Below are positions 17,628-28,100 of a stretch of 64,000 nucleotides of DNA, piece after piece; the first letter of the stretch is position 1; the number at the start of each line of letters is the position of its first letter. The notes under the pieces were generated by a model. That model saw only the letters and a list, made by a program, of their open reading frames with translations. It was not told where the DNA came from and made no database searches. Origin of the DNA: an uncultured Bacteroidales bacterium (GTDB taxonomy: Bacteria; Bacteroidota; Bacteroidia; Bacteroidales; Muribaculaceae); contig CACYQB010000003.1 in NCBI GenBank assembly GCA_902776435.1, positions 62,001 to 126,000 on the forward strand, in the 5' to 3' direction. Position numbers and translations under genes: made by a program.

Positions 17628-18782
17628 ATGATACTCCTTGACAATTTCCTGTTCACCAAGTTGTTGGATTTCTGGCATTTTACCGGATTCTACAACTTTG
17701 ACTATACTAACCTGATCATGATTCTGGTGGGTCTGTTCTTTATCTACCTCGCCATTAAACATGATTTTGAGCCAATGCTACTCGTGCCTATCGGCTTCGG
17801 TATCCTGATTGGTAACATTCCTTTCCAACCTGGCAACGAGATCGGCATCTATGAGGACGGCTCTGTGCTCAACATCCTCTATCAGGGTGTGCGCAACGGA
17901 TGGTATCCGCCACTCATCTTCCTCGGTATCGGTGCGATGACCGACTTTAGCGCCCTGCTGGCCAACCCCAAGCTGATGCTTGTGGGTGCTGCTGCCCAGT
18001 TCGGTATCTTCGGTGCCTACATGATTGCTCTCGCCCTGGGCTTTATGCCCGACCAGGCAGGAGCCATCGCCATCATCGGTGGTGCTGATGGTCCCACAGC
18101 AATCTTCTTGTCATCGAAGTTGGCTCCCAACCTGATGGGTGCTATCGCAGTGAGCGCTTATAGTTATATGGCACTTGTCCCCGTGATTCAGCCGCCCGTC
18201 ATGCGTCTGCTCACGACCGAGAAAGAGCGCAAGATGCGCATGAAACCCGCCCGCAAGGTGAGCCAGCTGGAGAAGATCATCTTCCCGATCTTCGGCCTGC
18301 TGCTGACCTGCTTTGTCGTTCCCTCGGCAATTCCCCTGCTGGGTATGCTGTTCTTCGGTAACCTGTTGCGTGAGAGCGGCGTGACCAAGCGCTTGGCCCA
18401 CACCGCCAGCAACGCCATGACCGACATCGTGACCATCCTGCTCGGTATGACCGTGGGTGCTTCGACCCAGGCATCGCAGTTCCTCACTAAGGAGACCATC
18501 TTCATCTTCTTCCTGGGCTTCTGTGCCTTCGTCATCGCCACCTGCTCGGGTGTGCTGTTCGTCAAGATCTTCAACCTCATCCTGCCCAAGAGCAAGAGGC
18601 TGAATCCCCTCATCGGCAACGCTGGTGTATCGGCCGTTCCCATGGCTGCCCGCATCAGCAATGACCAGGGCCTCAAGGCAGATCCCAGCAACTACCTGCT
18701 CATGCACGCCATGGGTCCCAATGTGGCCGGCGTTATCGGCTCGGCAGTTGCCGCAGGTGTCCTCCTGGGCTTCCTGGGATAA
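17628..18782 (+). CDS. mmdB: Na+-translocating decarboxylase beta subunit
   Basis: Integral membrane subunit that decarboxylates carboxybiotin and exports Na+. At 384 residues with about nine to eleven helices it has the expected OadB/MmdB size. Hallmarks are FLGIGAMTDFSALLANPKLML, the helix GADGPTAIFLSSKLAP (region of the Na+-binding Asp), SAYSYMALVPVIQPPVMRLLTT, and a C-terminal NYLLMHAMGPNVAGVIGSA. The second half carries the internal repeat. It is the last gene of the operon and is followed by a good terminator. Confidence 0.95.
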   Translation: MILLDNFLFTKLLDFWHFTGFYNFDYTNLIMILVGLFFIYLAIKHDFEPMLLVPIGFGILIGNIPFQPGNEIGIYEDGSVLNILYQGVRNGWYPPLIFLGIGAMTDFSALLANPKLMLVGAAAQFGIFGAYMIALALGFMPDQAGAIAIIGGADGPTAIFLSSKLAPNLMGAIAVSAYSYMALVPVIQPPVMRLLTTEKERKMRMKPARKVSQLEKIIFPIFGLLLTCFVVPSAIPLLGMLFFGNLLRESGVTKRLAHTASNAMTDIVTILLGMTVGASTQASQFLTKETIFIFFLGFCAFVIATCSGVLFVKIFNLILPKSKRLNPLIGNAGVSAVPMAARISNDQGLKADPSNYLLMHAMGPNVAGVIGSAVAAGVLLGFLG

Positions 18783-18814
18783 AGACAGAACAACGACATT
18801 AACCTCAATACGCA

Positions 18815-18850
18815 ATCAGGCGGCCCACACAGGTCGCCTGATTTTTTCAA
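18815..18850 (+). terminator. Terminator of the mmd operon
   Basis: A perfect 9-bp stem (AATCAGGCG at 18815-18823 with CGCCTGATT at 18836-18844) is followed by a T run. Confidence 0.85.
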
Positions 18851-18866
18851 GTACACTTACTTAAAA

Positions 18867-18934
18867 AAACAAGAAATACAAGATATACAATAAATTGATT
18901 ATCAAAATATTGTGCTTCTTGTATTTCTTGTTTT
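18867..18934 (-). terminator. 18-bp inverted repeat, probable smpB terminator
   Basis: 18867-18884 and 18917-18934 are perfect inverted repeats with a 32-nt loop. Read on the minus strand, the hairpin is followed by a T7 run (A7 at 18864-18870), fitting termination of the minus-strand smpB gene. The stem is AT-rich and the loop is unusually long. Confidence 0.55.
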
Positions 18935-19007
18935 CAATAATAAAAAATTGTTGTTTCTGTTGTAAAAGAGTTGTTATGGTTGTTTGATTATTCCCATTAA
19001 TACAGAA

Positions 19008-19475
19008 TTACTGCTTGAACATGCGGTCGATAGTGCGTTTGTCTTCGCGTTCCTTGATGGACTGGCGTTTGTCGTACTGGCGCTTACCGCGGGCAGTGGC
19101 GATGACGAGCTTGGCCAAGCCGCGCTCGTTGATAAAGAGGCGCAGCGGGACGATGGCGATACCAGGCTGCTGGGTGTCGCGGGCGATGCGGCGAATCTCC
19201 TTGCGGTTGAGCAACAACTTGCGGTCGCGGTGAGTCGTGTGGTTGTTGTAGGAGCCGTAGGAGTATTCGGCGATGTACATGTTCTTGACCCAAATCTCAC
19301 CATTGATAACCATGCAATAGGTGTCGGTCAAGCCGCACTTGCCTTGACGGATGGACTTGATTTCGGTACCCGTGAGGACAATACCTGTTGTAAAGGTCTC
19401 GATGATCTCGTAATCGAAGGTGGCCTTGCGGTTCTTGATGTTGATTGTATTCTGGTGATTGTTGTTAGCAGCCAT
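19008..19475 (-). CDS. smpB: SsrA-binding protein SmpB
   Basis: Binds tmRNA and delivers it to stalled ribosomes for trans-translation. At 155 residues it is of normal length. Core motifs are [54 protein letters not shown], and a basic C-terminal tail ([17 protein letters not shown]) that enters the decoding centre. No ssrA gene is visible in this window. It stands alone between convergent mmdB and an upstream Yip1-like gene on the same strand. Confidence 0.96.
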   Translation of the reverse strand: MAANNNHQNTINIKNRKATFDYEIIETFTTGIVLTGTEIKSIRQGKCGLTDTYCMVINGEIWVKNMYIAEYSYGSYNNHTTHRDRKLLLNRKEIRRIARDTQQPGIAIVPLRLFINERGLAKLVIATARGKRQYDKRQSIKEREDKRTIDRMFKQ

Positions 19476-19530
19476 AGTTTTTCTAATTCTTAGTTAATCG
19501 ATGGATTGTCACAGCACTGTTCCCTAACAG

Positions 19531-20079
19531 CTACTTGACGACGAAGAGTTCAATAAACGCCTTAATGGCAATAGGCATCAAGAGCAGCAATGCCGATGAG
19601 ATAATCACAAACTTGGTGACCTTGTCCTTCTTGACATACAGATGTTCTGTCCCGCGATAGGCCATCCAGGGCAGATAGACCATCAAGAACAACACTGGCG
19701 TGAAATCACTGGGCAAGAGGTTGCGCAGGATGATCAGCAGCACCAGGAAGATGAGATTATAAAGTATAAAATCCTTGAGGCGCGCCGAACCACCCTCGGT
19801 CCTGACCATTTCAGGGTAAAAGCCACCTAATAAGTAATAGATGATCAGATAGCTGACAGAATAGGCCGAAACCAGGATAATCCCCGTAATCAAAGAGGAG
19901 CCGAAAGTGATCGTCCTGTCATAAATCATGGGCACAAAGCAGGACAACGCCAACACGCACATCAGCGGCATGTAAGCCGTACGCATGACCTTGCCAGTGG
20001 GGATGTTGCTCTCAGCAATCAGCTCCCACCCGTACCTGGGCGCGGTAATCACACACCATATGTTCTGCCAAATGCTCAT
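19531..20079 (-). CDS. Yip1-like membrane protein, function unknown
   Basis: A 182-residue protein with about five hydrophobic helices and short charged loops. The N-terminus (IWQNIWCVITAPRYGWELI) and helix arrangement resemble bacterial YIP1-domain proteins, a weakly characterised family of small membrane proteins. The match is by pattern only. The stop is 55 nt upstream of the smpB start on the same strand, so the two may be co-transcribed. Confidence 0.7.
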   Translation of the reverse strand: MSIWQNIWCVITAPRYGWELIAESNIPTGKVMRTAYMPLMCVLALSCFVPMIYDRTITFGSSLITGIILVSAYSVSYLIIYYLLGGFYPEMVRTEGGSARLKDFILYNLIFLVLLIILRNLLPSDFTPVLFLMVYLPWMAYRGTEHLYVKKDKVTKFVIISSALLLLMPIAIKAFIELFVVK

Positions 20080-20176
20080 AGTAGTTTTTTTGAGAGTGCA
20101 AAGATACTAAATAATTTACAATTATAAACTCTATATAGCGATTTTAATTTACATTAGCAAAAAACGTGCCGAATTC

Positions 20177-20207
20177 TTGTCTTTAGCACAGAAAAGCACT
20201 ACCTTTG
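20177..20207 (+). promoter_or_regulatory. Promoter of the nitroreductase lipoprotein gene
   Basis: TTG at 20177-20179 and TACCTTTG at 20200-20207 have a 20-nt spacer, a full -33/-7 match. The start codon is 56 nt downstream. Confidence 0.7.
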
Positions 20208-20263
20208 CCATGGAAGATATTATACACTCTTAATCATTATTCACCCTAATTGAGTTTTAAGCG

Positions 20264-20896
20264 ATGAAGAAATTAGTTTTTGTAATGGCCGCTGCCATGC
20301 TGATTCTGGGCGCCTGCACCCCCCAGACCGACAAGAACAAGAATGAATCCACTGCCGATAATGGCAATGCCGCTATCGAAAACATCATGACACGTACAAG
20401 CATCCGCCAGTACAAGGATCAACCCGTGGAGCAAGAGAAAGTCGATATCCTGCTCAAGGCAGCAATGGCAGCCCCCACGGCCGTAAACCTGCAGCCGTGG
20501 CACTTTATTGTCATCACCGACAAGCCGACCATCGACCTGCTGTCAGGCCGTCAGCCGACCAATGCCCCACTGTTGATTGCCGTGTGCGGTGACACCGACA
20601 AGACCACCATGCCCGACGGAAAAACCAAACTGCCCGATTTCTGGGTAGAAGACGTGTCGGCAGCTACCGAGAACCTGCTGCTCGCAGCCCACGCCCTAGG
20701 GTTGGGTGCCGTGTGGACAGGTGTGTATCCCGCAATGGAACGCGTTGCCGAAGTGGCCAATGTGCTGAACTGCCCCCAGAACATCGTTCCCATGGCTGTG
20801 GTGCGCATCGGCTATCCTGACGAGGCCCCTGAACCCAAGGACAAGTTCAAGGAGGAGAACATCAGCTATAACAAGTTCGGAGGCAAGAAGCAATAA
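20264..20896 (+). CDS. Nitroreductase-family lipoprotein
   Basis: 210 residues. The N-terminus has a lipobox (ILGAC, C18) preceded by a basic and hydrophobic signal, so the protein should be exported and lipid-anchored. A low-complexity N/K/T linker runs to about residue 38. An FMN-dependent nitroreductase domain follows, with MTRTSIRQYKDQPV, KAAMAAPTAVNLQPWHFIV and LLAAHALGLGAVWTGVYP. These enzymes reduce nitro groups, flavins or quinones with NAD(P)H. Export is unusual because NAD(P)H and FMN are cytoplasmic. It is monocistronic with its own promoter. Confidence 0.9.
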   Translation: MKKLVFVMAAAMLILGACTPQTDKNKNESTADNGNAAIENIMTRTSIRQYKDQPVEQEKVDILLKAAMAAPTAVNLQPWHFIVITDKPTIDLLSGRQPTNAPLLIAVCGDTDKTTMPDGKTKLPDFWVEDVSAATENLLLAAHALGLGAVWTGVYPAMERVAEVANVLNCPQNIVPMAVVRIGYPDEAPEPKDKFKEENISYNKFGGKKQ

Positions 20897-20918
20897 GCTG
20901 CTTCATCCCACCAAGAGC

Positions 20919-21002
20919 TGTGTCATAATTGGCCTCTGAATTTTTAATCGGCCTAACGGCCGAGAAATTAAACAAAATTTGCATCAGATGAATTATGACA
21001 CA
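20919..21002. terminator. Nested inverted repeats between convergent genes
   Basis: A 12-bp perfect outer repeat (TGTGTCATAATT at 20919-20930 with its complement at 20991-21002) encloses an inner TCGGCC-taac-GGCCGA hairpin (20948-20963). It lies between the nitroreductase and EpsG stops and may terminate both, but it lacks a classical T run. Confidence 0.45.
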
Positions 21003-21020
21003 CCCTTCTATTATCTTCTG

Positions 21021-22175
21021 TTAGAAAAGGAAGGATTGATAGAGCTCGGGCGTGTAGATGCTGCCCCTGATTGTGACGGCCTTGAAGAGCTCGTAGAAGA
21101 CGTAATAGAAATTAATGGCACAAATGATTGCCAGGGCCACCCATTTGCGTGCTCGCCACAAGTAGCACAGCGCATAGCTGAGCATTACCAGGAAACATGC
21201 ACGCATGAGGTCACCGGGACGGCTCAAGTATTGTGTCGTATTGCCCATGAGATTAAGATAACCAATGTGCAGTAACGACAAACGATACAATGCGGGCAAG
21301 CCAGGGTCAGAACTGAACATGCGCTTGATGGAAGGATAGTACCAGATGATGATGCATACTGTCACCAAGGGCAACAGACGGGCGGGCCCGATGACATTCC
21401 TAAAGGCGTAAGTGACATCAGTATTGAACAGGCGGTAATAATGCCCATATCCCACGAGAGAGAACAGCTGGCCCACCTGGTCAAAGCACCACTTGATCCA
21501 CTGCGGGAAAGAGCCTAACACGACACATGCCGCCAGCAAGGCATAAGGCAACCATCGCTTGGCCGTGCGCACAGGAATCTGTGGAATAAAATACAACGGA
21601 ATGAGCAGGACGGCCATCTTGTGAATCAGCATAGCCACGATACTGACCAGGCAATAGATCCAGAACTTGCGCCTGACCATCAATTCAATCATCACCACGA
21701 GCAGGCATTCGATGATTGCCTGGCGAATCGTGCTCATCCACCAGATGTAGTAAGGCCCGAGAAACAAGCACAAGGCTATCCATGGCAAGAGCACCTTGCG
21801 GTGCCGCAGTGCATAGGTCAGCAGCACAATGTGCAGGGTGGCCCAGAAGCCAAAGAAGAAAGCATAGTGCATGCCGGCCTGAGCCATCATGCTGGATATG
21901 AAATGAAATCCCGGTTCAAAATTCTCACGCGAAAAATCACCTAAGGACTGCATGCTGACATAGTAGTTGTAATACATGCTATAGTCCCATGTCGTGAGCC
22001 ACCTGATTGAAGATAGCGCGATATAGAAAAGTACCGCCGTGACGATTTCCCAAGACCAGAGGGGCAGCTCTGCCCCACCCAATGCCATCACCCGTTGCTC
22101 ACGTTTGCTTACATGCCACCCTAACAAGGCCATTAAGACGGCGGAACCGGTGTAAACAATGACGCTCTGGAACAT
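21021..22175 (-). CDS. EpsG-family polysaccharide polymerase-like membrane protein
   Basis: A 384-residue protein with about ten transmembrane helices. It resembles the EpsG/Wzy-like group, with an N-terminal helix pair, a long periplasmic loop (SIRWLTTWDYSMYYNYYVS), and central LLPWIALCLFLGPYYIWWMSTIRQAI followed by HKMAVLLIPLYFI. Such proteins polymerise exopolysaccharide or O-antigen units. No other glycan synthesis genes lie nearby, which leaves the substrate open. The start is 12 nt after the sprA stop, so it is the last gene of the sprA operon. Confidence 0.8.
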   Translation of the reverse strand: MFQSVIVYTGSAVLMALLGWHVSKREQRVMALGGAELPLWSWEIVTAVLFYIALSSIRWLTTWDYSMYYNYYVSMQSLGDFSRENFEPGFHFISSMMAQAGMHYAFFFGFWATLHIVLLTYALRHRKVLLPWIALCLFLGPYYIWWMSTIRQAIIECLLVVMIELMVRRKFWIYCLVSIVAMLIHKMAVLLIPLYFIPQIPVRTAKRWLPYALLAACVVLGSFPQWIKWCFDQVGQLFSLVGYGHYYRLFNTDVTYAFRNVIGPARLLPLVTVCIIIWYYPSIKRMFSSDPGLPALYRLSLLHIGYLNLMGNTTQYLSRPGDLMRACFLVMLSYALCYLWRARKWVALAIICAINFYYVFYELFKAVTIRGSIYTPELYQSFLF

Positions 22176-22187
22176 AGGTGATGATGA

Positions 22188-25100
22188 TTACTTGACTAGG
22201 TCCATGGTGATCTTGATACCATAGTTGCTGTTGGTCGTGGGATAAGATGTCGTCGATACCAACGGCGTGTTGGTCTGGTAGTCAAAGTAGGCGCCCAACT
22301 TGATGCGCTTGCTCACAACATAGTCTGCCGTGAAGTTGATGTTCCATGTCTGGGTGCCGCTGGTAGCCTGGGCTGTATTCGCATCAATCTTGCGAATCAA
22401 TGCCATGTTGCTCGTCATCTTGGCCAGGATGTTGATTGTGAGGTCATTGTTCACATTCTGCTGCTTGTTCTTAAGCTTGAGCACCTGGTTGAAGTTCGCA
22501 ATCTTGTAACTGCCACCCACCTGGAATGAACGACCATAGTCTTCAACAAGCTGTCCTGCTGAAGGGTTGAGCTTGAGCTCACGCTTCTCTTCGAACTGCA
22601 GATTAATTGTGATGTCATTAAAGAATGTCGCATCAAAGCCGATAAGCGGTTTGAACTCCTCTTTCAACGATACCGTCGAGATATTGTAAGGCGATGACGG
22701 TATTGCTCCTCCTGTGAGCACATCCTTTGTGAAACCGAGTCCATCGCCGATGGTCACCCAATCACTGAACGAGTTGTATGTACCAACACTATAAGCACAA
22801 CTGTAAGCATGCTTCAAAGTGAAGGTCTTAAACAACTTCTTGAACAGCGGGATGCGCATCAGGCCATCGTAGGTTATCGTCCAGTTGGGCAGAATACCCT
22901 TGAGACTTGGGAACGGATTAAGGTCATAGGTGCTGGCGTTCTTGCCCGAATAGGCAGCCATGAATGCCGGAATCAGCACGTCGCTGCTGGACTTGTTGAC
23001 AGCACCGTTCTCGATGCTATAGGTATTGCCTGCCATTGCTGTGTTGTGCAAGAAGCCTACATCAGGATAAGTAGTGCCCATGTAACGCTGCTGCAAGCGT
23101 TCAGCAATGATTGGAATGTTCTCGAGGAACTTGTCAAAGTTAGCACTATGGTAGTTGTCATCAGCCTTCACGGTCTTCAGGGCCGTTGCCAATGCAATGT
23201 GCGTCTTGGTGTAACTACCGCCGTAGAGAATCGTCGGGTTTTCATACATGAACTGGATCTGATTCGTGCGGTTATCCATACGGACTCCCGTCAACTTAAT
23301 TTTGAGGCCTGCGATAGGCTCCAATTGGATCTCGGTATTGAACTCATTGGCACAGCCATACAGGGCGGGCGTCGTCTGGGTCGGATCACTCATCAACCAA
23401 TTGCGGTCCATGGCCTTGTCGATGTAGGACTGTCCTGCAAAACCAAAGGCGAAGTCCAGACCTGGAGCCATCACATCATAGTGGGTTGATTGTCCAAAGA
23501 TGTCACCGATTTCAGGCATGTACTGCGGAATCGAGAGCGAAGTCGTTCTCTTCAACTTCAGGTTCACGCTACGTACACTCATGAGCAGTCGCGTGGTATA
23601 TGCAGCCATCTCAGTAAAGAAATTGTGACGTTCCTCACCCTGAATCTCGGTAATCGTGAACTTGAGATTCTCCTCACCCAGGGTGGTGATTTCCACATTA
23701 TCTTTATCCTTTACCTTGAACTCGACCTTGAAGGGCTTGTCATCGGTGGTTGTAGCCGATACCTTGATCTTCTTGACACCCAACTTGTGATTGATGATAA
23801 TTGCCGAGTCGGGGCTCAGCTTGATCGTGCGACTGAACTTTTTGGGTTTCTCCTTCTTGGTTGGCTTTGAGCGCTGGGTGGACTTGCTCGAGAAGCGATC
23901 TTCAATCTTCTTGAGATAAGGAATCTTAGAATAGAACTGCTCGAACGCCAATCGGCCATCCAATGACCTAATCGTCTGGTTAGAAATAATATTACCTGAC
24001 GAGACACCTTCCACAATGGCGCCACGGTCCCATTTATAAGTTGAATTATAAGACAAATTAGCTGTAATCCAACTCAAGATGGGTATCTGGCTGAAAGGAG
24101 CCTTATAGCTCACATTGAATACCTGGTTATAAGCCCAAGGAGTACCCAGATCCTTAATCGACGTCATGACCGAGTCACGCCAGTCACGATAAGCATCGGG
24201 GAAGAGTTTCTTGTTCACCTGTCCCACAGGCTCAAGAATGTGAGCAGTTGTATTGCTGTTAAAGCTAGCGGTGAGTGATTTGGTGAAACTCCAGTTGAGC
24301 ACAAACTGACGATCCCACAAGAAGTTCTTGCTGACCGAAACAGGGAGTTCTACATCAATGCCGGTCTCGTTACGGGTTTGCTGCTCATAGTAATAACGAG
24401 AGATGTTAGTACCGAATGACACATTGGTGGGCAACCAGTGCAACTCCCAGTCACGGAAGAACTTCATGTTCTTATTCTTCTCATTAATAAAATATGAGAA
24501 TGGCTTGAAGGGCTTGGCATAAGGAGTCCAACTATATTGCATGCTTCCCCTGTAATCATTGGTGTTCTCGTAGACATTCTCCGGGTCATTCATGTGCTGC
24601 TTGCTGAACGAATAGCTGAACGTGAAGTTAGTGGGATCCCACGGCATGGGATTCTTCATGGTCTTAACATCGAACTTGAGTCCTGAGATAGAGAAGTTCT
24701 GAGCCGTGCGAACAGTCACAGCATAGTTCATGATGCTATCCTTCTGTTCCTTGGTTTCGCAGATGTCCAACGACTCTTTCAGCTTCACGTCCTGATCCAA
24801 CGGGTTATACTTGGGCGTTGTCTTTTCATTACTGTAGGAGTAATAGATCGGAGCATGGAGTTTCACCTTTTCGGGGATAAAACGTCCCAGGTCGGACTGT
24901 ACAGCGACATTGTACTGGTCATAGTTATCCAAGCGACGCATGGACAGGCTCTGATCAACCGAGCCAAATCCGGCAGTCTCCTTATGGAAGCCCATGTTGA
25001 CAGTAGCAATATCACTCATGGACAAGGTCATGCTGGCTTTAGCAGCCCAGCCGCCCTCGCTATCAAAGTCTGTTACACGCAACTCATCCACCCAGACCAC

Positions 25101-28100
25101 GCAACTCTTGGTCGTGGGAGAATTATTGCGGACACCGATCAGCATCACGCGAACCTTGCTCAACGACGGGTTACCCATCACATAAACCTTGTTGTTGGGA
25201 TGAGCGTCATCCACGTCTTGATAGCGGATGGAATAGCCCACGCCTTCAACGCCAGCCACTTTGGCCGCATTACGATTCTTCTTGGCATTGACGAGCACAT
25301 CAAGATTGAGGTCAAGCATATTCTCATCGGGCCATACCTTGAGACGGTCGCTGGAGCTGTTAGTGCTATAACGTCCTGGCGGTGTCACAGACAAGGGTAT
25401 CTCATACTCATAGTAGTTGTTCTTCACATCGGAACCAAGGCGGATAAACAGCGAGACGTCACCATTGCGCAGGTTGGTCTCATTATCGATGGTCGCCTCG
25501 TTGTGAACAAACATCTGCAAGCGCTTGTAGGTACGCAGGTCAAGGTCGGTGTTGCGGTACACACCACGGGCGTCGCCAGCATCCAGGTCATCAACCTTGA
25601 GCTGCATGGACTGCTCGTTGAGCTGGGTAATCTGTGACTGACCACTGTCAATGATACGCGACACACCGGGAGGCAGAACATAGTTCACAGGCTCACGCGA
25701 TGCATTCTCCTCGATATTTACAGTGTTGATGCTGATTGTACCCTTAGCGGGTTGTTCACCGCGCAAATTCAGGTTATACTTATAGTTACGCCACTCACCG
25801 CGCACCAATTCCAGTGAGGCAAAACGCAAGTGGGTCGTTGCCTTAAATCCGGTCATGAACATACGCATGAAACGGATGGTGGAGAAGTCCTGAATGTTAC
25901 CCACCCTCTTCTCATAACTTGCCAGAGGAATGGTGAACTGATACCATGTCGCCATCTGCGTCTCACCATTGCGCGTATGCACATTAGCGACCTGCTTGTC
26001 GGTGATGAAGTTTTTACCCACCAGCATCGAGTCGGGATGAATCGCCACGTGATACTGGAAGTAACGCTCGTACTCGTTCAGGGTGTTATCCTGGTTGATG
26101 TCCTCGACATCGGGCGTCGATCGTGACGTCTGATACTGGCCATCACTGGCGTCGGTCTGTGACAAGGAGTTGCCTTCGGTTCCGTTATAGTGTTTATAAC
26201 GGTCATTAATTGAATAATGGTTCTCATCATAGTACCCGCTGCGGTAGAAGGAGTAATTATCGCTTGCTGGGTCGTTGAACGGAGAGAATGGGTCTTCCTG
26301 CATCGTGGCAACAGTCGATGCCGGCAGGGTAGCCTTCAATTCTTCGATGAAATCAGCATAAGCCTTATGCTTGTGCTCCTCAGCCGTTGACAAGCCATCA
26401 AGGCCCACATCCTGCAAGATACGGGCACCATTGGTGTTGTCAAAGGCATAGGTCAACGACGATTGTGAAGAAACCTTACCCCAAACCGTACTCGTGACAT
26501 AGGTCGTATCACCGTTAATGGGAAGACCGTTCTCATAACTCTTGAGTCCATCCTTCAAGATATCCTCACTCACCTCACCCAGATTGAAATAGAGCGAGCC
26601 ACCATCTTCGTTATTGAGATCAGGATCCATAAAGGGATCGAGCATCCAGAATTGGATATACTCGATATTAGATTGCTCAAAGTTGGTGTTTTCGATCTTG
26701 CGCATGATACCACCCCAGCGCTTCTCGGGGAAGAGCAGATAACCGTCCTGGTCAACATTGGTGCCATCAAGGTTGTACGGGCCACGTTCACGAGGATAGA
26801 ACGAAAGGTTCAGCGTCTGGATAACCGAAGACTCACCATAGTTCAGCTCACGACCAGGGAACACCTCACTGAAGGCCACCTCGCGGGCATAAGGATAAGA
26901 GAGCGCGTCGAGGTCATTCTTGATGTATCCTGGGGCATAAGAAGAATTACGCTGAGTGAACAGTCGGTCCACATAATACCATGAAAGCAACGCACGGTTC
27001 TTGCCATAGGCCACATCACCGTTTAGAGTGGCCTCGGGGAACAAGGGTGATTCACTATTGGGATCGGACGGCGTAGAGGACAGGAACCACGAATAAGGCG
27101 AGCGCATATCGATACCCGACTGGGTAGATTCAAAGTCATCAATGTAAGAACTACCCGAGTTGGATCCGGTCTTAGCCTGATGAGGCATTAATTGTGCGAA
27201 GTCACCTCTGAAGTTCAAGGTCGAGGGCGCAACTGCATTGACGGTGGGTATCTTGTTCAGCAAGTTTGTCAACCACATGAACTGCGTGTTATAAGACAGA
27301 TTCACGCCCCAAATGGTGTTGTTGACCAACTCACTACCGATTGCCACCTTGTCACCAATGGCCTTCTCTCCATAATGCATGATGGTACCGCCGATATGGA
27401 AATCCTTGTTAAAGGCATAATCCAGATCAAGACCTAATAGTGTCTTGCGTTGCATGCTGAAGGTGGACTGGTTCTCAAGCGAGACACTGACATTGGTACC
27501 TGCATCAATGATACTCTGGTTGGTAATCGTCACGGTACCCATCACATAGTCCACAGTGTAGTCACTATTCTCGGTCAAGGTTACACCGCCCGCGGTAACG
27601 ACCACTGAGCCTCGTGCCACGTTAGTCGCATTCAATCGGATGACACTACCCGAGCTGGACTGGTATTCACCAGCCAAGACAAACTTATTCTTGTCGCTGA
27701 ACTGCTGGGCAACAGTGAGCGTCGAGTCATAAAGCTCAGTGTAGATGTATTTCTCGGCAATCGCGTCATCATGGAACTTGGAACGCAAGTGCTCACCGAA
27801 AGGCTCAACTACAGGGAAGATAATTTTACCAGTCTTAGACTGGACTGTATAGCCCTCAAGGTAGTCAAACTTACCATCGATATTGGTCTCCTGATTGGCA
27901 TCCAGTCGGTCCAAGTTCATCACCTGCAGCAGCGGTACACCATTGATTGCTCCAGCAGGGATATAGGTCAATTCATTACCTGTCGTGTCGCTCAGGTACT
28001 TGATATTAAGTTTAAAGTTATTCTTCTGAATGGAATATGCACCCAGGGCATAGACATTCTTCATTGCCAAATCCCACATGGGATAATAGGGTGAAGATGT

